A DNA stretch of 64,000 nucleotides, taken from the NCBI RefSeq assembly GCF_036323735.1, contig NC_086040.1, forward strand, positions 310,001 through 374,000, given 5' to 3'. A program made the position numbers and the translations under genes. The notes below the pieces were generated by a model that saw only the letters and a program-made list of their open reading frames with translations, did no database searches and was not told the origin of the DNA. This DNA is from Rattus norvegicus. Its lineage: Eukaryota > Chordata > Mammalia > Rodentia > Muridae. The first letter of the stretch is position 1; the number at the start of each line of letters is the position of its first letter. Positions 36,125-46,070 of the stretch are shown in pieces.

Positions 36125-37742
36125 AGTGCTCGCTAGCTCTCTGTCTCTCTCTCCCTATCTCTCTCTCTCTCTTTCTCCTTCTGTCTCGCTCTCTTTCTCT
36201 GTCCGTGTCTCCATCTGTCTGTCTATGTCTCTGTCTGACTCTATTCTCTCTGTCTCTCTCTTTCTCTGTCTCTCTGTCTCTCTTTCTCCTTCTGTCTCTC
36301 CTTCTCTGTGTGTGTGTCTCTCTGTCTCTCTATTTCTCTCTCTGTCTCTCTGTTTCTATTCTCTCTGCCTCTGTCTCTCTCTGCCTCTGTCTCTCATGGT
36401 CTCTCTCTGTCTCTTGTTTTCTCTATTTCTCTTTCTCTGTCTCTCTCTTTCTCTCTGTCTTTCTCTGTGTCTCTCTGTCTCTCTCTTTCTCCTTCTGTCT
36501 CTCTCTTTCTCTCTGTGTGTCTCCATCTGTCTGTCTCTCTATGTCTCTGTCTCTATTCTCTCTGTTTCTGGCTCTCTCTTGCTTTCTCTGTCTCCCTGTC
36601 TTTCTCTTTCTCTGTTACTCTGTCTCTCTCTGTATCTCTCTCTTTCTCTCTCTCTGTCTCCCTCTGTCTCTCTCTCTGTCTTTCTTTGTCTCTCTATTTC
36701 TCTGTCTCTCTGTCTGTCTCTATTCTCTCTCTCCGTGTCTCTCTCGGTCTCTGTCTCTCATGGACTTTCTCTGTCTCTTGCTTTCTCTATTTCTCTTTCT
36801 CTCTCTCTTTCTCTCTGTCTCTATTTCTCTATCTCTATTTCTCTCTCTGTCTCTCCGTTTGTCTGTCTCTCTGTCCGTCTCTGTCTGTCTCTCTGCCTCT
36901 GTCTCTCTGTCTCTCTCTGTCTTTCTCTTTCTCCTCAGTCTCTCTGACTCTCTGTCTGTCTATCTATCTCTGTCACTCTGCCTCTGTCTTTCTGTCTTTC
37001 TCTGTTTCTCCTCTGTCTCTCTCTGTCTCTCTTTCTCTCTCTGTCTGCCTCTCTGTCCCTCTGTCTCTCCTCTCTGACTCTCTCTATCTCTCTATCTCTC
37101 TATTTCTCTCTCTGTCTCTCTGTCTGTATCTGTCTGTCTCTCTGCCTCTGTGTCTGTCTGTCTCTCTGACTATGTCTCTCTCTGTCTCTGTCTCTCATGG
37201 TCTCTGTCTCCCTGTCTTTCTCTTTCTCTGTCTCTCTGTCTCTCTCTGTATCTCTCTCTTTCTCTCTCTGTCTCCCTCTGTCTCTCTCTCTCTGTCTTTC
37301 TTTGACTCTCTATTTCTCTGTCTCTCTGTCTGTCTCTATTCTCTCTCTGTCTGTGTCTCTCTCATTCTCTGTCTCTCACGGATTCTCTCTGTCTCTATGT
37401 TGCTTTCTCTATTTCTCTTTCTCGCTCTCTCTTTCTCTGTCTCTATCTCTCTATCTCTCTATTTCTCTCTGTCTCTCCGTTTGTCTGTCTCTCTGTCTGT
37501 CTCTGTCTGTCTCTCTGTGTCTGTCTCTCTGTCTCTCTCTGTCTTTCTCTTTCTCCTCAGTCTCTCTGACTCTCTGTCTGTCTCTCTCTGTCACTCTGCC
37601 TCTGTCTTTCTGTCTTTCTCTGTTTCTCCGCTGTCTATCTCTCTGTCTCTCTTTCTCTCTCTGTCTGCCTCTCTGTCCTTCTGTCTCTCCTCTCTGACTC
37701 TCTCTATCTCTCTATCTCTGTCTCCCTCTGACTCTCTCTCTG

Positions 37743-37773
<31 letters not shown>

Positions 37774-37880
37774 GTGTCTCTCTCTCTCTGACTCTCAGTC
37801 TCTCTGTCTCTCTCCATGACTCTCTCTTTCTGTCTCCCTCTCTGTCTCTCTCTCCCTCTCTCTGTCTCTGTCTGTGTGTC
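36125..37880 (+). repeat. 1.75 kb (TC/TG)-rich pyrimidine simple repeat
   Basis: It is almost entirely TCTC, TCTG and TTTC units, with interspersed 'tctctcatgg(t/a)' and 'tctattctctctctg' phrases that recur about every 380-600 bp (for example near 36393, 36758, 37193), so larger blocks were duplicated. It gives open frames of up to 503 codons (Leu/Ser/Cys-rich) that are not genes. Confidence 0.95.
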
Positions 37881-39010
37881 CTGCGTGTGTATGTGTGTTT
37901 GGGACTCTGCTCCTGCTCTCTGCCCGCAGCAGGCTCAAAAGAAAAAAAATCCAGCTTTCGCCCTGTCCCCTTTCATAATCTGTTTGTCACCCACCGCAAT
38001 AATAGCATACTCATTGCTGGGATGGGAAACAGGCTACTTTGAGTCCTCCTTGTCCCCCACCCCAACCAGGGCTGGGCCTGAAACAGTGGTCAGGGGCTTG
38101 CAGATGCCAGGTGGAAACTCTGCCCACATGCCAGGTGGAACTAGGAGCGTGCACCGCAGAACCAAAGAACCAACCTCTCGGCTGCCCTCTACCTCAACTA
38201 TGTGCATGCGTGTATGCATGCATGCGTGTGCCCACTCCTGTCCCTACCTAGCTCCACAGACTAGCCATTACCAAGACTGGCCTGTGTTCAGTTCCATCAC
38301 TCTCTCCCTCACAGCACAACTTTCTTATTCCTTTTCTCTACCTACAAAACCTGTCAAAGTTCCGTATTATGACTTTCATTCTTATCCTGTCTGATAGGAT
38401 TTTTGCTACTGCCTTTAAATTATGGTATGCTCTATTCAGATATTACTAGGCAATATAGCCCCCGATCTTGTTAGAAATCTGCTAATTATTAATATATTTA
38501 AGTTTATGAGACAGAATCTTCTGAAATCTCTAACAGTTTGCCCCACAAGATTTCAGAAGATATGAACACAGCTTCAAGAGTCTGCTTGGATTGTGATATG
38601 ATAGCCACTGAGAAACACAGTGTACAAAACTGGATACCCTTAGAGTCAAATGATTTATCTAAATTAAGGTAAGTCAAAAATCTCATGTCACACCTATCCA
38701 TTACACAGAGAAAAAGCTCTGTGTCTTCTGGGCTCCAAAGCCAGACTGAGTCTGCCCAAGTTGCCATGGAGACCTTAGGGAACTGTTGGGTAGTACACTC
38801 TGTCATGTTTTAAATAACATATGACTGCTAGATTATAAGCTATTCCCAGATTTCTGACTACATTGACAGCTAAGGTAGCTGTAGCTTAACAACTAGGACA
38901 CAGACTCTAAACTCAGTTTCTAGCGACTAGTTCAGCCGTAAGCCTTCACAGATGGAATTGGTTGTTTCCTTATCTAAACCTGGATCCCGTTGATTAAATG
39001 TTTCATATCC
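37881..39010. other. Intergenic sequence, nothing recognised
   Basis: It begins with TG-rich sequence and an A-run (37940-37950), then mixed sequence including an alternating 'gcatgcgtgtatgcatgcatgcgtg' purine/pyrimidine patch near 38203-38229. No gene, LINE or SINE was recognised. Part may be the rest of the LTR element that starts at 35723. Confidence 0.5.
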
Positions 39011-39019
39011 CCCCCCTTT

Positions 39020-40340
39020 TTTTGTTTTCAGTTTAAACATTTTTTTTTTGGTTCTTTTTTTCGGAGCTGGGGACCGAACCCAGGGCCTTGCGCTTCCTAG
39101 GTAAGCGCTCTACCACTGAGCTAAATCCCCAGCCCCCAGTTTAAACATTTTTAAACCAGGGTTGATCACAACAGTCAACAGCACAACAGAGGGGGAGCAT
39201 AGCTATTGCCAACCCGGTCAGCTGAGGCTCTAGGAAGAGCTTTAGCTTTGTGATACAAGGGACCCCTAGACCCCCAAGGCTGCAGGCTGTCTTCCCTCTC
39301 CCCCTGGCCTCCCCCCACCAGCGAGGTGGCATCTATGAGGCCCTGCAGATGGCACTCTCCCTCTTCCAGTCTCTGTGGCTCACAACCAGGCTAAGGGGCA
39401 GAGGTAGCTGGGGAGACAAGAGGGTACAGGAGGCCCAGGTGGCAGTGAGGGAGCTTGGAACCCTGAGGAGGGCATGCTGACTCCTTGCTGGAGAAAAGGC
39501 ACCTAAATAGGGAAGCTGGACTTGTGGGCCTCCCAGGGAGACACGGGTTAAAGGGAGCAGTATGGTGAAAACTCCAATTCTGGTTCCCACTGCCAACATC
39601 CTACAGGGAAAGGCAAGGAATCCTGGAGCAGAGCCTTATGCCTGAAACCTGTCTGAGGGAGCCTCATCCTTTCCCACCCTGCTCCCCCAAGCCCAGGTTA
39701 GCCTCCTTCCCACTGCCCAGCTGTAGGCCATGTGCTGGGAGAGAATGGATGTTAAAGGGGTCTCAGGCTGTCTTGGTGCCTCAGCCCACCTCCTCGTGGG
39801 CCCAGAGCTCCACGTGGTGTTTTGGACCAAACCCCTCATCTTAGTTGCCTTTGCTCTTAAACAGCTGCTGAAAGTGAGGTTTGCAGTAAAATGCACGTGC
39901 ATTGCAGCATAACTGCCCAGGCTGAATTTGGTGCGGCAGTGTTCGCAACAGAAACTGGAGTTGTGGAAAATGAGCTTGTCTGCCACCAGCCGCTCCATAG
40001 GGTACACAGTCTTCTGGCAGGCTGCACAGGTCTCCTTCACCTGAGTCTGCAAGCTAAAGGACTTAGATAGCTGCACCGTGCTGTTGCCACTGCTGCCTTT
40101 GGCTTCATGAGACAAGGTGGCCTGGGCGGCTCCAGCAGCCTGGAACATGGCTCTTCAGAGGTGCTTGGCGGCCCTGGAGGAGATGCCAAGCCAAGAAGGC
40201 TCGGGCTGGCCTGCGCCGCAGGGCGGGGGTAGGTCGCTGGGGGACCGCTTCCGGTGCAAGAGGCTCGGGCTCTAGCTGCCATAGCTGCCAGTAGTCCCTG
40301 AGCAGCAGCCCCGTATTTCCTCTTCTTGTTAAACTTTTCA
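39020..40340 (-). pseudogene. Limd2: Limd2 processed pseudogene
   Basis: The minus-strand frame from 40148 reads MFQAAGAAQATLSHEAKG and continues through ETCAACQKTVYPMERLVADK, which I recognise as LIM domain-containing protein 2, a small zinc-binding protein. There are no introns, and a GC-rich 5' UTR-like leader (40149-40330) and a 3' UTR are both present, so it is a retrocopy. Damage: one LIM zinc-ligand cysteine is Ser (HNSSFCC, residue 65), and a frameshift near residue 84-86 (about 39895) scrambles the second zinc finger. The ancestral stop is near 39763. A short T-run at 39015-39023 may be the poly(A) tail on the minus strand. An ID element sits near that end. Confidence 0.9.
39045..39137 (-). 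mobile_element. ID SINE, essentially full length
   Basis: On the minus strand it reads ggggctggggatttagctca ... gcgcttacctaggaagcgca ... ggttcggtccccagctccga plus an A-rich tail. This is a complete rat ID element with tRNA-like A and B boxes. It is flanked by the 15-bp duplication agtttaaacattttt (39030-39044 and 39138-39152). It is younger than the Limd2 retrocopy it lies in. Confidence 0.96.
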
Positions 40341-40425
40341 CTACATGGATCTAACTGTATAATCGCAAATTCTTATTCCTTCTGTTCCACAAACAGATTA
40401 TCTTAAAGAATGTTCATGTCGTTAA

Positions 40426-40615
40426 CTCTTTTTTTTTTTAAGGATTATTTTATTTATATATGCGATTACACTGTCTCTGTCTTCAGACACACCAGAAGAG
40501 GGCATTAGATCTCATTTCAGATGGTTGTGTGCCACCATGTGGTTGCTGGGATTTGAACTCAGGATCTTGGGAAGAACAGTCAGTTCTCTTAACCTCTGGG
40601 CCACCTCTCCAGCCC
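40426..40615 (-). mobile_element. B2 SINE
   Basis: On the minus strand it starts ggggctggagaggtggccca and ends in TAAAT-rich sequence and a poly(A). The 'ccaccatgtggttgctggga' block (read on +) is diagnostic of B2. A near-perfect 11-bp duplication flanks it (catgtcgttaa at 40415-40425, catgttgttaa at 40616-40626). Confidence 0.95.
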
Positions 40616-40857
40616 CATGTTGTTAAATTAACTTTTGTTGTTATCTCTTTTGTAAACTTGTAAACTACAGGAAACCCACTCAGATCTATCCCTTATGGAC
40701 CAAATAGACTCCACCCAGATAATCTGGGTAATCTGTCTATCTGTCTAATGTTCCCACTTACTACCTATTCCAAAGGGTGGGATTCCTCTGGGTTTCAAAT
40801 GTACATCTAAGAAAAATTTACTTTTCTCCCAAATACACTTAATCTTATTCTCTGCCT

Positions 40858-40860
40858 ATA

Positions 40861-40930
<70 letters not shown>
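40858..40930 (+). repeat. (AT)n(GT)n microsatellite
   Basis: A short AT run (about 40860-40878) is followed by about 25 GT units to 40930. Open frames reading CVCVCV come from it. Confidence 0.95.
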
Positions 40931-40931
<1 letters not shown>

Positions 40932-41265
40932 CCAGCATCTTGCCAAGTCCAGACACTTAGTACATCTAGGACAGCTCCAGAGAAGCAACCTCCAGATGCT
41001 GAACTGTCCCCTCACAGACACAGACGCTTCGATTGGACCTGTTCCTTCTCACCTATCCACAGACGGTTCAACAGACCCTGGACAACAAGGAAACAGCCAA
41101 CTCTAAGACTGGACAAACATCCCCATGCCCACTTTTCTAGGTTCCCTAGAGACATATGGCTGTAAAGCAAACAGGAAGTAGAGATCACAACAATGACAAC
41201 CCTATTCCTGCTTCACCATCATCTCTTTTGAATTTTTCTTTTTTTATTAAACCCAAACAGGGGAA

Positions 41266-41900
41266 TGTTAGCATTCTGTCTAAGCTCCACCCCATAGGTT
41301 ACCTGGCAACAAGAGTCAGGTATGCCTGACTATATAAAAGGGGATGCTTCCCCTCCTCACTCTCTTGTTCTCTTCCTCCCTCTTGCTTTCTTACCAACTC
41401 TTTCCCTTGTCCCTTCTCCCCCCATTCCCTCCCCTCCACCTCCACATGCTCACAGCTGGCCTCTCTGCCTCTCTACTTCTCTACTCCTCTACTCCTTCTC
41501 CCTCCACCTCTCCCCCTCCCTCTCCCTCCCCCTCCCCCTCTCTCTCTCCCTCCCTCCCTCTCCCTCACTCCCTTTGTCCCTCCCTCTCCTCCTCCTCCTC
41601 CCCCTCTGTCTCCCTCTCCCTCCCACTCACCCTCTCTCTCCCACTCTCCCTCTCTCCTGTGCCTCTACTACCCTCTTAACTCCTCTCCCCATGCCCTGGA
41701 TAAACTTTATACTATACTGTATTATCCTGGGTTGGTTCCTCAGGGGAAGGGATGTCTCAGCATGGGCCTGCAGAGGCACCCCTTTCCCCTATACCTCACC
41801 ACACCTCCATAGAACATATCCCCACTCTTTATCTTTTCATAAACACATCATAAACAACCAGACCCAAGTCTTCTGTGACTCTGTGAGGTCCTAAAATGGT
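41266..41900 (+). mobile_element. LTR-like element with TATA box (copy 2)
   Basis: It starts tgttagcattctgtctaagc and has a TATA box 'actatataaaagggg' (about 41328-41342). It runs through a 300-bp C/T-rich part and a 'tggataaactttatac' polyadenylation-like region near 41698, and probably ends near 41900. The bases just before it, 'aaacaggggaa', look like a polypurine tract, which would make it a 3' LTR. It is related to the LTR-like start at 35723 in the same orientation. Confidence 0.65.
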
Positions 41901-42485
41901 TCAGGATCAGCCCCAGTGGAATGCTTTGTGCCTGCCCCGTCCTAGGAATTAAAGAAAAATTTGTAGGAGAGGACAAAAAGCACAAACAGAATACACACAC
42001 AGAGTGACATAGAAGGACATTCCCAGAAAAACAAAAACTGAACCAAATGCTGTCTCAGATGGTCTGGGCTGCCGCCACCTGTCCACCCACAAATTGCCAC
42101 TGGCCACCTCAGGCTCCCTGACCCTGCTCCCCTCACATGCAGTCTGAGCCAGTTCCCTACTTGGCCTCCCACCACCAATACCCTAAGCTGGCTTGGCTAT
42201 GCCCCTTATGGTTTTCTTTCTCAGCCTTGCTGTATTTGGAAATCAAAGTTTGCCATCACTAACATTTCAGAAATCCTTTATTACTGGCATTTGAACTACT
42301 TGTAAAGATGAGTAATTGACAAGAATGACAATCAGAATTTGTGGTTCTGGCTCAGTAGCGTTTAGACTTCATTTGGGTGAGTTTTCCCTTACCTTTGTAA
42401 CAAGCAACTGTTGATGTCTGAAAGCCAGGTGCTAACTAAGCTTGGTTCCTAGAAGAACAGTCTCTCAGGAAATTCTTTTTCTAAT

Positions 42486-42486
<1 letters not shown>
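41901..42486. other. Sequence between LTR and TG array, nothing recognised
   Basis: Unassigned sequence downstream of the LTR. The minus-strand open frame 41942-42178 has no recognisable domain and is not called. Confidence 0.5.
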
Positions 42487-42529
<43 letters not shown>

Positions 42530-42706
42530 TGTGTGTGTGTGTCTGTGTGTGTCTCTGTGTGTCTGTGTGTGTGTGTGTGTGTCTGTGTGTGTCTGTGTGT
42601 GTGTGTCTGTGTGTGTCTCTGTGTGTGTGTGTGTGTGTCTGTGTGTGTCTGTGTGTGTGTGTGTCTGTGTGTGTGTGTGTCTGTGTGTGTGTGTGTCTGT
42701 GTATGT

Positions 42707-42743
<37 letters not shown>
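42487..42743 (+). repeat. 257-bp (GT)n array with TCTG interruptions
   Basis: Nearly pure GT with regular 'gtctgtgt' and 'gtctctgtgt' interruptions. It begins about 0.8 kb 3' of the Sry stop. Long CVCV/THTH frames on both strands are artefacts. Confidence 0.97.
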
Positions 42744-42744
<1 letters not shown>

Positions 42745-43554
42745 TTTGTAATGTTGATTGTTTTGAATTTCAATTATCAGAGAACAAAGGATCTCACAGT
42801 CCCTGGTCAGTAGGAAGTTAATATCCAGGGACCAAAAACGGCTTATTTCAGAGATAAAAGAAACTTAAGTTAAACAAAATTAGCTAACAGCAGTTTAATT
42901 TTACAGTTTGTGTCATTAAGTGCTTTGAAACCTTGGACATAAAGCCAAAATAATACTTCTTGTCACAATTCCAGAGTTTCAATATACTTTGTGGAAAAAC
43001 ATAACAAAACAAAAAGAACAAGGATACTTGGTATTTACTTATTTATACTTTTGGTATTTATTTATTTATAGTTTTCCCTGTCTAGTTTAGATTTTCAGTG
43101 AAATCTCTTGCATGTCAAGCTGTATTGGCTCTAAAGCTGTTTGCTGCCTTTGAGCTGGCAGTACAAATAAATTCATTATGAGTCTAAACCTAGTTTCTTC
43201 CATGGATTAAATGCAATAACAATGCGATTAGTACGCTGTTAAAGAAAAAGTATGTAGTAAGCCCTTCTAAGCATTCTCCTTTCTTACACACTACACATCC
43301 TTACACACATTTTGGTCTCCTCCTCCAACCACCCCCCCCAAAAAAAGGAGCTGTCCTTTATTACAACAGAGGGAAATCAGTATCCAAACCAAGTAGGAAT
43401 CTCAAGCTGTAAATTACAGAAGGGGGGAGTGTTGGGATAGGTAGGAGCAGAGCCAGTATCATGAGATTACCTATCACAGGGCTCTGCTGACGTGCTCCTG
43501 CTATGGTGTAGGGTCACCAGTGATATCAGTGGACAGTAAGTAGGTTAGCTGCTG
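42744..43554 (-). other. Sry 3' flank / probable 3' UTR region
   Basis: AT-rich sequence lies downstream of Sry on the minus strand. Possible AATAAA signals on that strand are at about 43058-43074 (seen as tttatttattta on +), roughly 480-500 bp past the family stop position. No other gene is seen. Transcript end is inferred. Confidence 0.4.
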
Positions 43555-43575
43555 CTAGTGGAACTGGTGCTGCTG

Positions 43576-44064
43576 CTACTGCTGCTGCAGGTGCATGTGC
43601 TGCTGCTGCTGCTGCTGCTGCTGTTTCTGCTGTAGTGGGTATCCAGTGGGGATGTCCACAGGCTGTAAATAAATGCTTTTCTGGTTCTTGGAGGACTGGT
43701 GTGCAGCTCTAGCCCAGTCCTGTCCGTATATGATAGTGTGTAGGTTGTTGTCCCATTGCAGCAGGTTGTACACTTTTGTTGAGGCAACTTCACGCTGCAA
43801 AGTATAACTCCTCTGTGACACTTTAACCCTTCGATGAGGCTGATATTTATAGTTTGGATATTTCTCTCTGTGTAGGGTCTTCAGTCTCTGCGCCTCCTGG
43901 AAAAAGGGCCTTTTTTCGGCTTCTGTAAGGCTTTTCCACTGATATCCCAGCTGCTTGCTGATCTCTGAATTCTGCATGCTGGGATTCTGTTGAGCCAACT
44001 TGCGCCTCTCTCCACGGGACCACACCATAAATGCATTCATGGGGCGCTTGACATGGCCCTCCAT
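43576..44064 (-). CDS. Sry: Sry, male sex-determining HMG-box transcription factor (this copy truncated by seven codons)
   Basis: SRY binds and bends DNA in the nucleus and starts testis development, mainly by raising Sox9. The single-exon frame starts MEGHVKRPMNAFMVW at 44064, with an A at -3 and G at +4. The HMG box spans about residues 5-73 and ends HREKYPNYKY; Met13 is at the DNA-wedge position and Trp43 is in the core. Basic clusters at residues 6-22 and 73-79 are the expected nuclear localisation signals. A bridge region (80-144) leads to a glutamine tract from residue 145 (QQK then eight Q, then HMHLQQQ). Codon 163 is TAG (43576-43578). The frame beyond it continues with six sense codons to another TAG at 43555-43557, giving 169 codons if codon 163 were CAG, the length I recall for rat SRY. 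Rats carry several Sry copies, so this may be a variant copy. The HMG box is intact. Confidence 0.96.
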   Translation of the reverse strand: MEGHVKRPMNAFMVWSRGERRKLAQQNPSMQNSEISKQLGYQWKSLTEAEKRPFFQEAQRLKTLHREKYPNYKYQPHRRVKVSQRSYTLQREVASTKVYNLLQWDNNLHTIIYGQDWARAAHQSSKNQKSIYLQPVDIPTGYPLQQKQQQQQQQQHMHLQQQ

Positions 44065-44280
44065 GCTATCTAGACAACTGTCACTGCTCCCAAAGCTCTC
44101 CCTTCTCCAGAGATTAATATGTCCTCAGGCTGTAGGGCTGAACACTGAAAGTGAAGATCTGAAATGCTGAATGTAGTGGAAGAATTAGGATTGCAACCAG
44201 GAAGTCAGAGATGGGATGAGAGAGACAGAGATAGAGACAGAAACAGAGAGACAGAGACAGACAGAGACAGAAATCAAGAT
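44065..44280 (-). promoter_or_regulatory. Sry proximal 5' region with TCTG-rich tract
   Basis: Upstream of the ATG on the minus strand is a short leader containing 'gacatattaatctc' (about 44114-44127), a possible TATA-like element. A tract of GACAGA/GAGACA units on + (44217-44275; TCTGTC on the gene strand) lies 155-210 bp upstream of the ATG. A promoter role is inferred from position only. Confidence 0.4.
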
Positions 44281-45610
44281 ATAAAGTGTAAGGGGTAAAA
44301 GCTAGTATCCGAACTGTGTTTGTAACAAAGATTTTAGTATTTAAAGTGTGTAAGAAAATATTCATCCCTCCTCCCTCGGGACCTCCCACGTCCAGCCCAA
44401 CTAATCTACTTTGAAGCCACCACACAAACCTACATATTGTCAACCAAAACCCCTGTGGATTGTAAATGTAGAGACTGCACTTTTACACTCCTTAAAAACA
44501 TACAACTTTCTCTTTGGTCATTTCTTCTCAACAAGCATTAAGATACAACAATGAGCATACTAAGCCGTTCTTTTTGCCCTGTAGCATACATGATATTTAT
44601 GATGGACTAACTGAGAAATAAACAAGCATGTACAAGTGGTAGAGAGGGTCAAAGATAAGTAGGAAAACAATCAATTGTATCCTAGTCCAGTAAGCGAGGT
44701 AGCATGAAGAAAAAGAATCAGTCTGTCCAGGGCAATAGCCCACTATAAAGATCTACACCATGGGACAAAGAAAAACCAAAAACAAAAACAGTAGTAATGC
44801 TGAGTTTTAGAATTGAAAGCTACAAAACCTAAAACTCAACAAATATCTCAAGGAAGTTTTCTTTCTCTCTTTGTCATATACATGCATCATAAAGCTCGTT
44901 TGTACAAATTTCCTATGTAGTAATATTAAAAATATTGTTATTAGGATTATTTCAATACAACCAACAGTTGTTGCTGGCATGTTGCTAAAGTGCATTTGAG
45001 ACTCAATTATTTACAGATACACACAGACACACACACACTCCACATGCAGGTAATCACACACAGACACTTAGACAAATACAACAGAAACACACTACTGTAT
45101 TCTCTACTCTGAAAAAATGTGTCCTGAGCCTTGGTGGGCTGCAGAGGGACCCCCATCCAGAAGCTAGAGACATTTGCCTCAGGTCACTGCAGAAGACATC
45201 TGTCTGGATATCCAGAAGTACTTCTCTCTCCGACAGAGAAGGCTGGAGGGAGAACACATGCAATCATGGCTGAGCTGCCTGGTATATGAGAGTTCACAGA
45301 GCTGCTGACCTATCTGGATTTGACCACATTGTCCAGAAGATAAGCAGTGTGTACAAGGGATGGTAGGGGGACTCTTAGCACAGGCAGAGACACTTCACAG
45401 AGTGCCAGACAAACCATCTCTTAGTTCAGTGGACGGTAGATGGCCTACCAGAGGAGCCAATGTCGGTAAGTAGAGTAATGTGGGGAGCAGAAGATGCAGA
45501 CCTCCAGGTCAGGGAAAAGCCATTTGCTAGAGGTCCCTCCTGTGAGGCAATAGGACAGGTATTTCTCAACATCCACAGCCAAGCCTATGTCTCTCCCAGT
45601 TTGCTTCAAG
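44281..45610. other. Sry upstream flank, no other gene seen
   Basis: Mostly AT-rich unique-looking sequence, with a short CACACA patch near 45018-45037. Small open frames (44807-44995, 45054-45263) show no recognisable domain. This is the 5' flank of Sry up to the minisatellite. Confidence 0.55.
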
Positions 45611-46070
45611 GACCTACCACATATGTCTGCTTGGCCCAAGAATGACCTACCACATATGTGTGCTTGGCCCAAGAAGGACCTACCACATATGCTGCTTGGC
45701 CCAAGAAGGACCTACCACATATGTCTGCTTGGCCCAAGAAGGACCTACCACATATGTCTGCTTTGCCCAAGAAGGACCTACCACATATGTCTGCTTGGCC
45801 CAAGAAGGACCTACCACATATGTGTGCTTGGTCCAAGAAGGACCTACCACATATGTCTGCTTGGTCCAAGAAGGACCTACCACATATGCTGCTTGGCCCA
45901 AGAAGGATCTGCCACATATGTCTGCTTGGCCCAAGAATGACCTACCACATATGTCTGCTTGGCCCAAGATGGACCTACCACATATGTCTGCTTGGCCCAA
46001 GAAGGACCTACCACATATGTCTGCTTGGTCCAAGAAGGACCTACCACATATGTCTGCTTGGCCCAAGAAG
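45611..46070 (+). repeat. 33-bp minisatellite, 14 tandem units, upstream of Sry
   Basis: Units start at 45611, 45644, 45677, 45709, 45742, 45775, 45808, 45841, 45874, 45906, 45939, 45972, 46005 and 46038. Twelve are 33 bp and two (45677, 45874) are 32 bp, lacking one T after CATATG. Each contains the E-box CATATG inside 'ccacatatg', and all but four carry the near-palindrome CTTGGCCCAAG (three units have CTTGGTCCAAG, one has CTTTGCCCAAG). Because 33 is a multiple of 3, open frames arise on both strands, giving repeated peptides that are not genes. The array ends 1.55 kb upstream of the Sry ATG. Confidence 0.97.

Noticed and set aside
36094..37819. Open frames of 327, 283 and 503 codons rich in Leu, Ser and Cys
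   Set aside because: They lie entirely in a TCTC/TCTG simple repeat. Stop codons are rare in such text in every frame and no domain is present.
38866..38930. 'ggtagctgtagcttaacaac' looked briefly like a mitochondrial tRNA insertion
   Set aside because: I could not fold or extend it into a tRNA, and the flanks do not resemble mitochondrial DNA.
41322..41894. 190-codon frame, Pro/Leu/Ser-rich
   Set aside because: It follows the C/T-rich part of an LTR, with no recognisable domain. Low complexity keeps it open.
42442..42821. CVCVCV / THTHTH frames over 100 codons
   Set aside because: They are products of the GT/CA dinucleotide array.
45611..46070. Regular repeat considered as a CRISPR-like array
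   Set aside because: The units are directly tandem with no unique spacers, and the window is mammalian.
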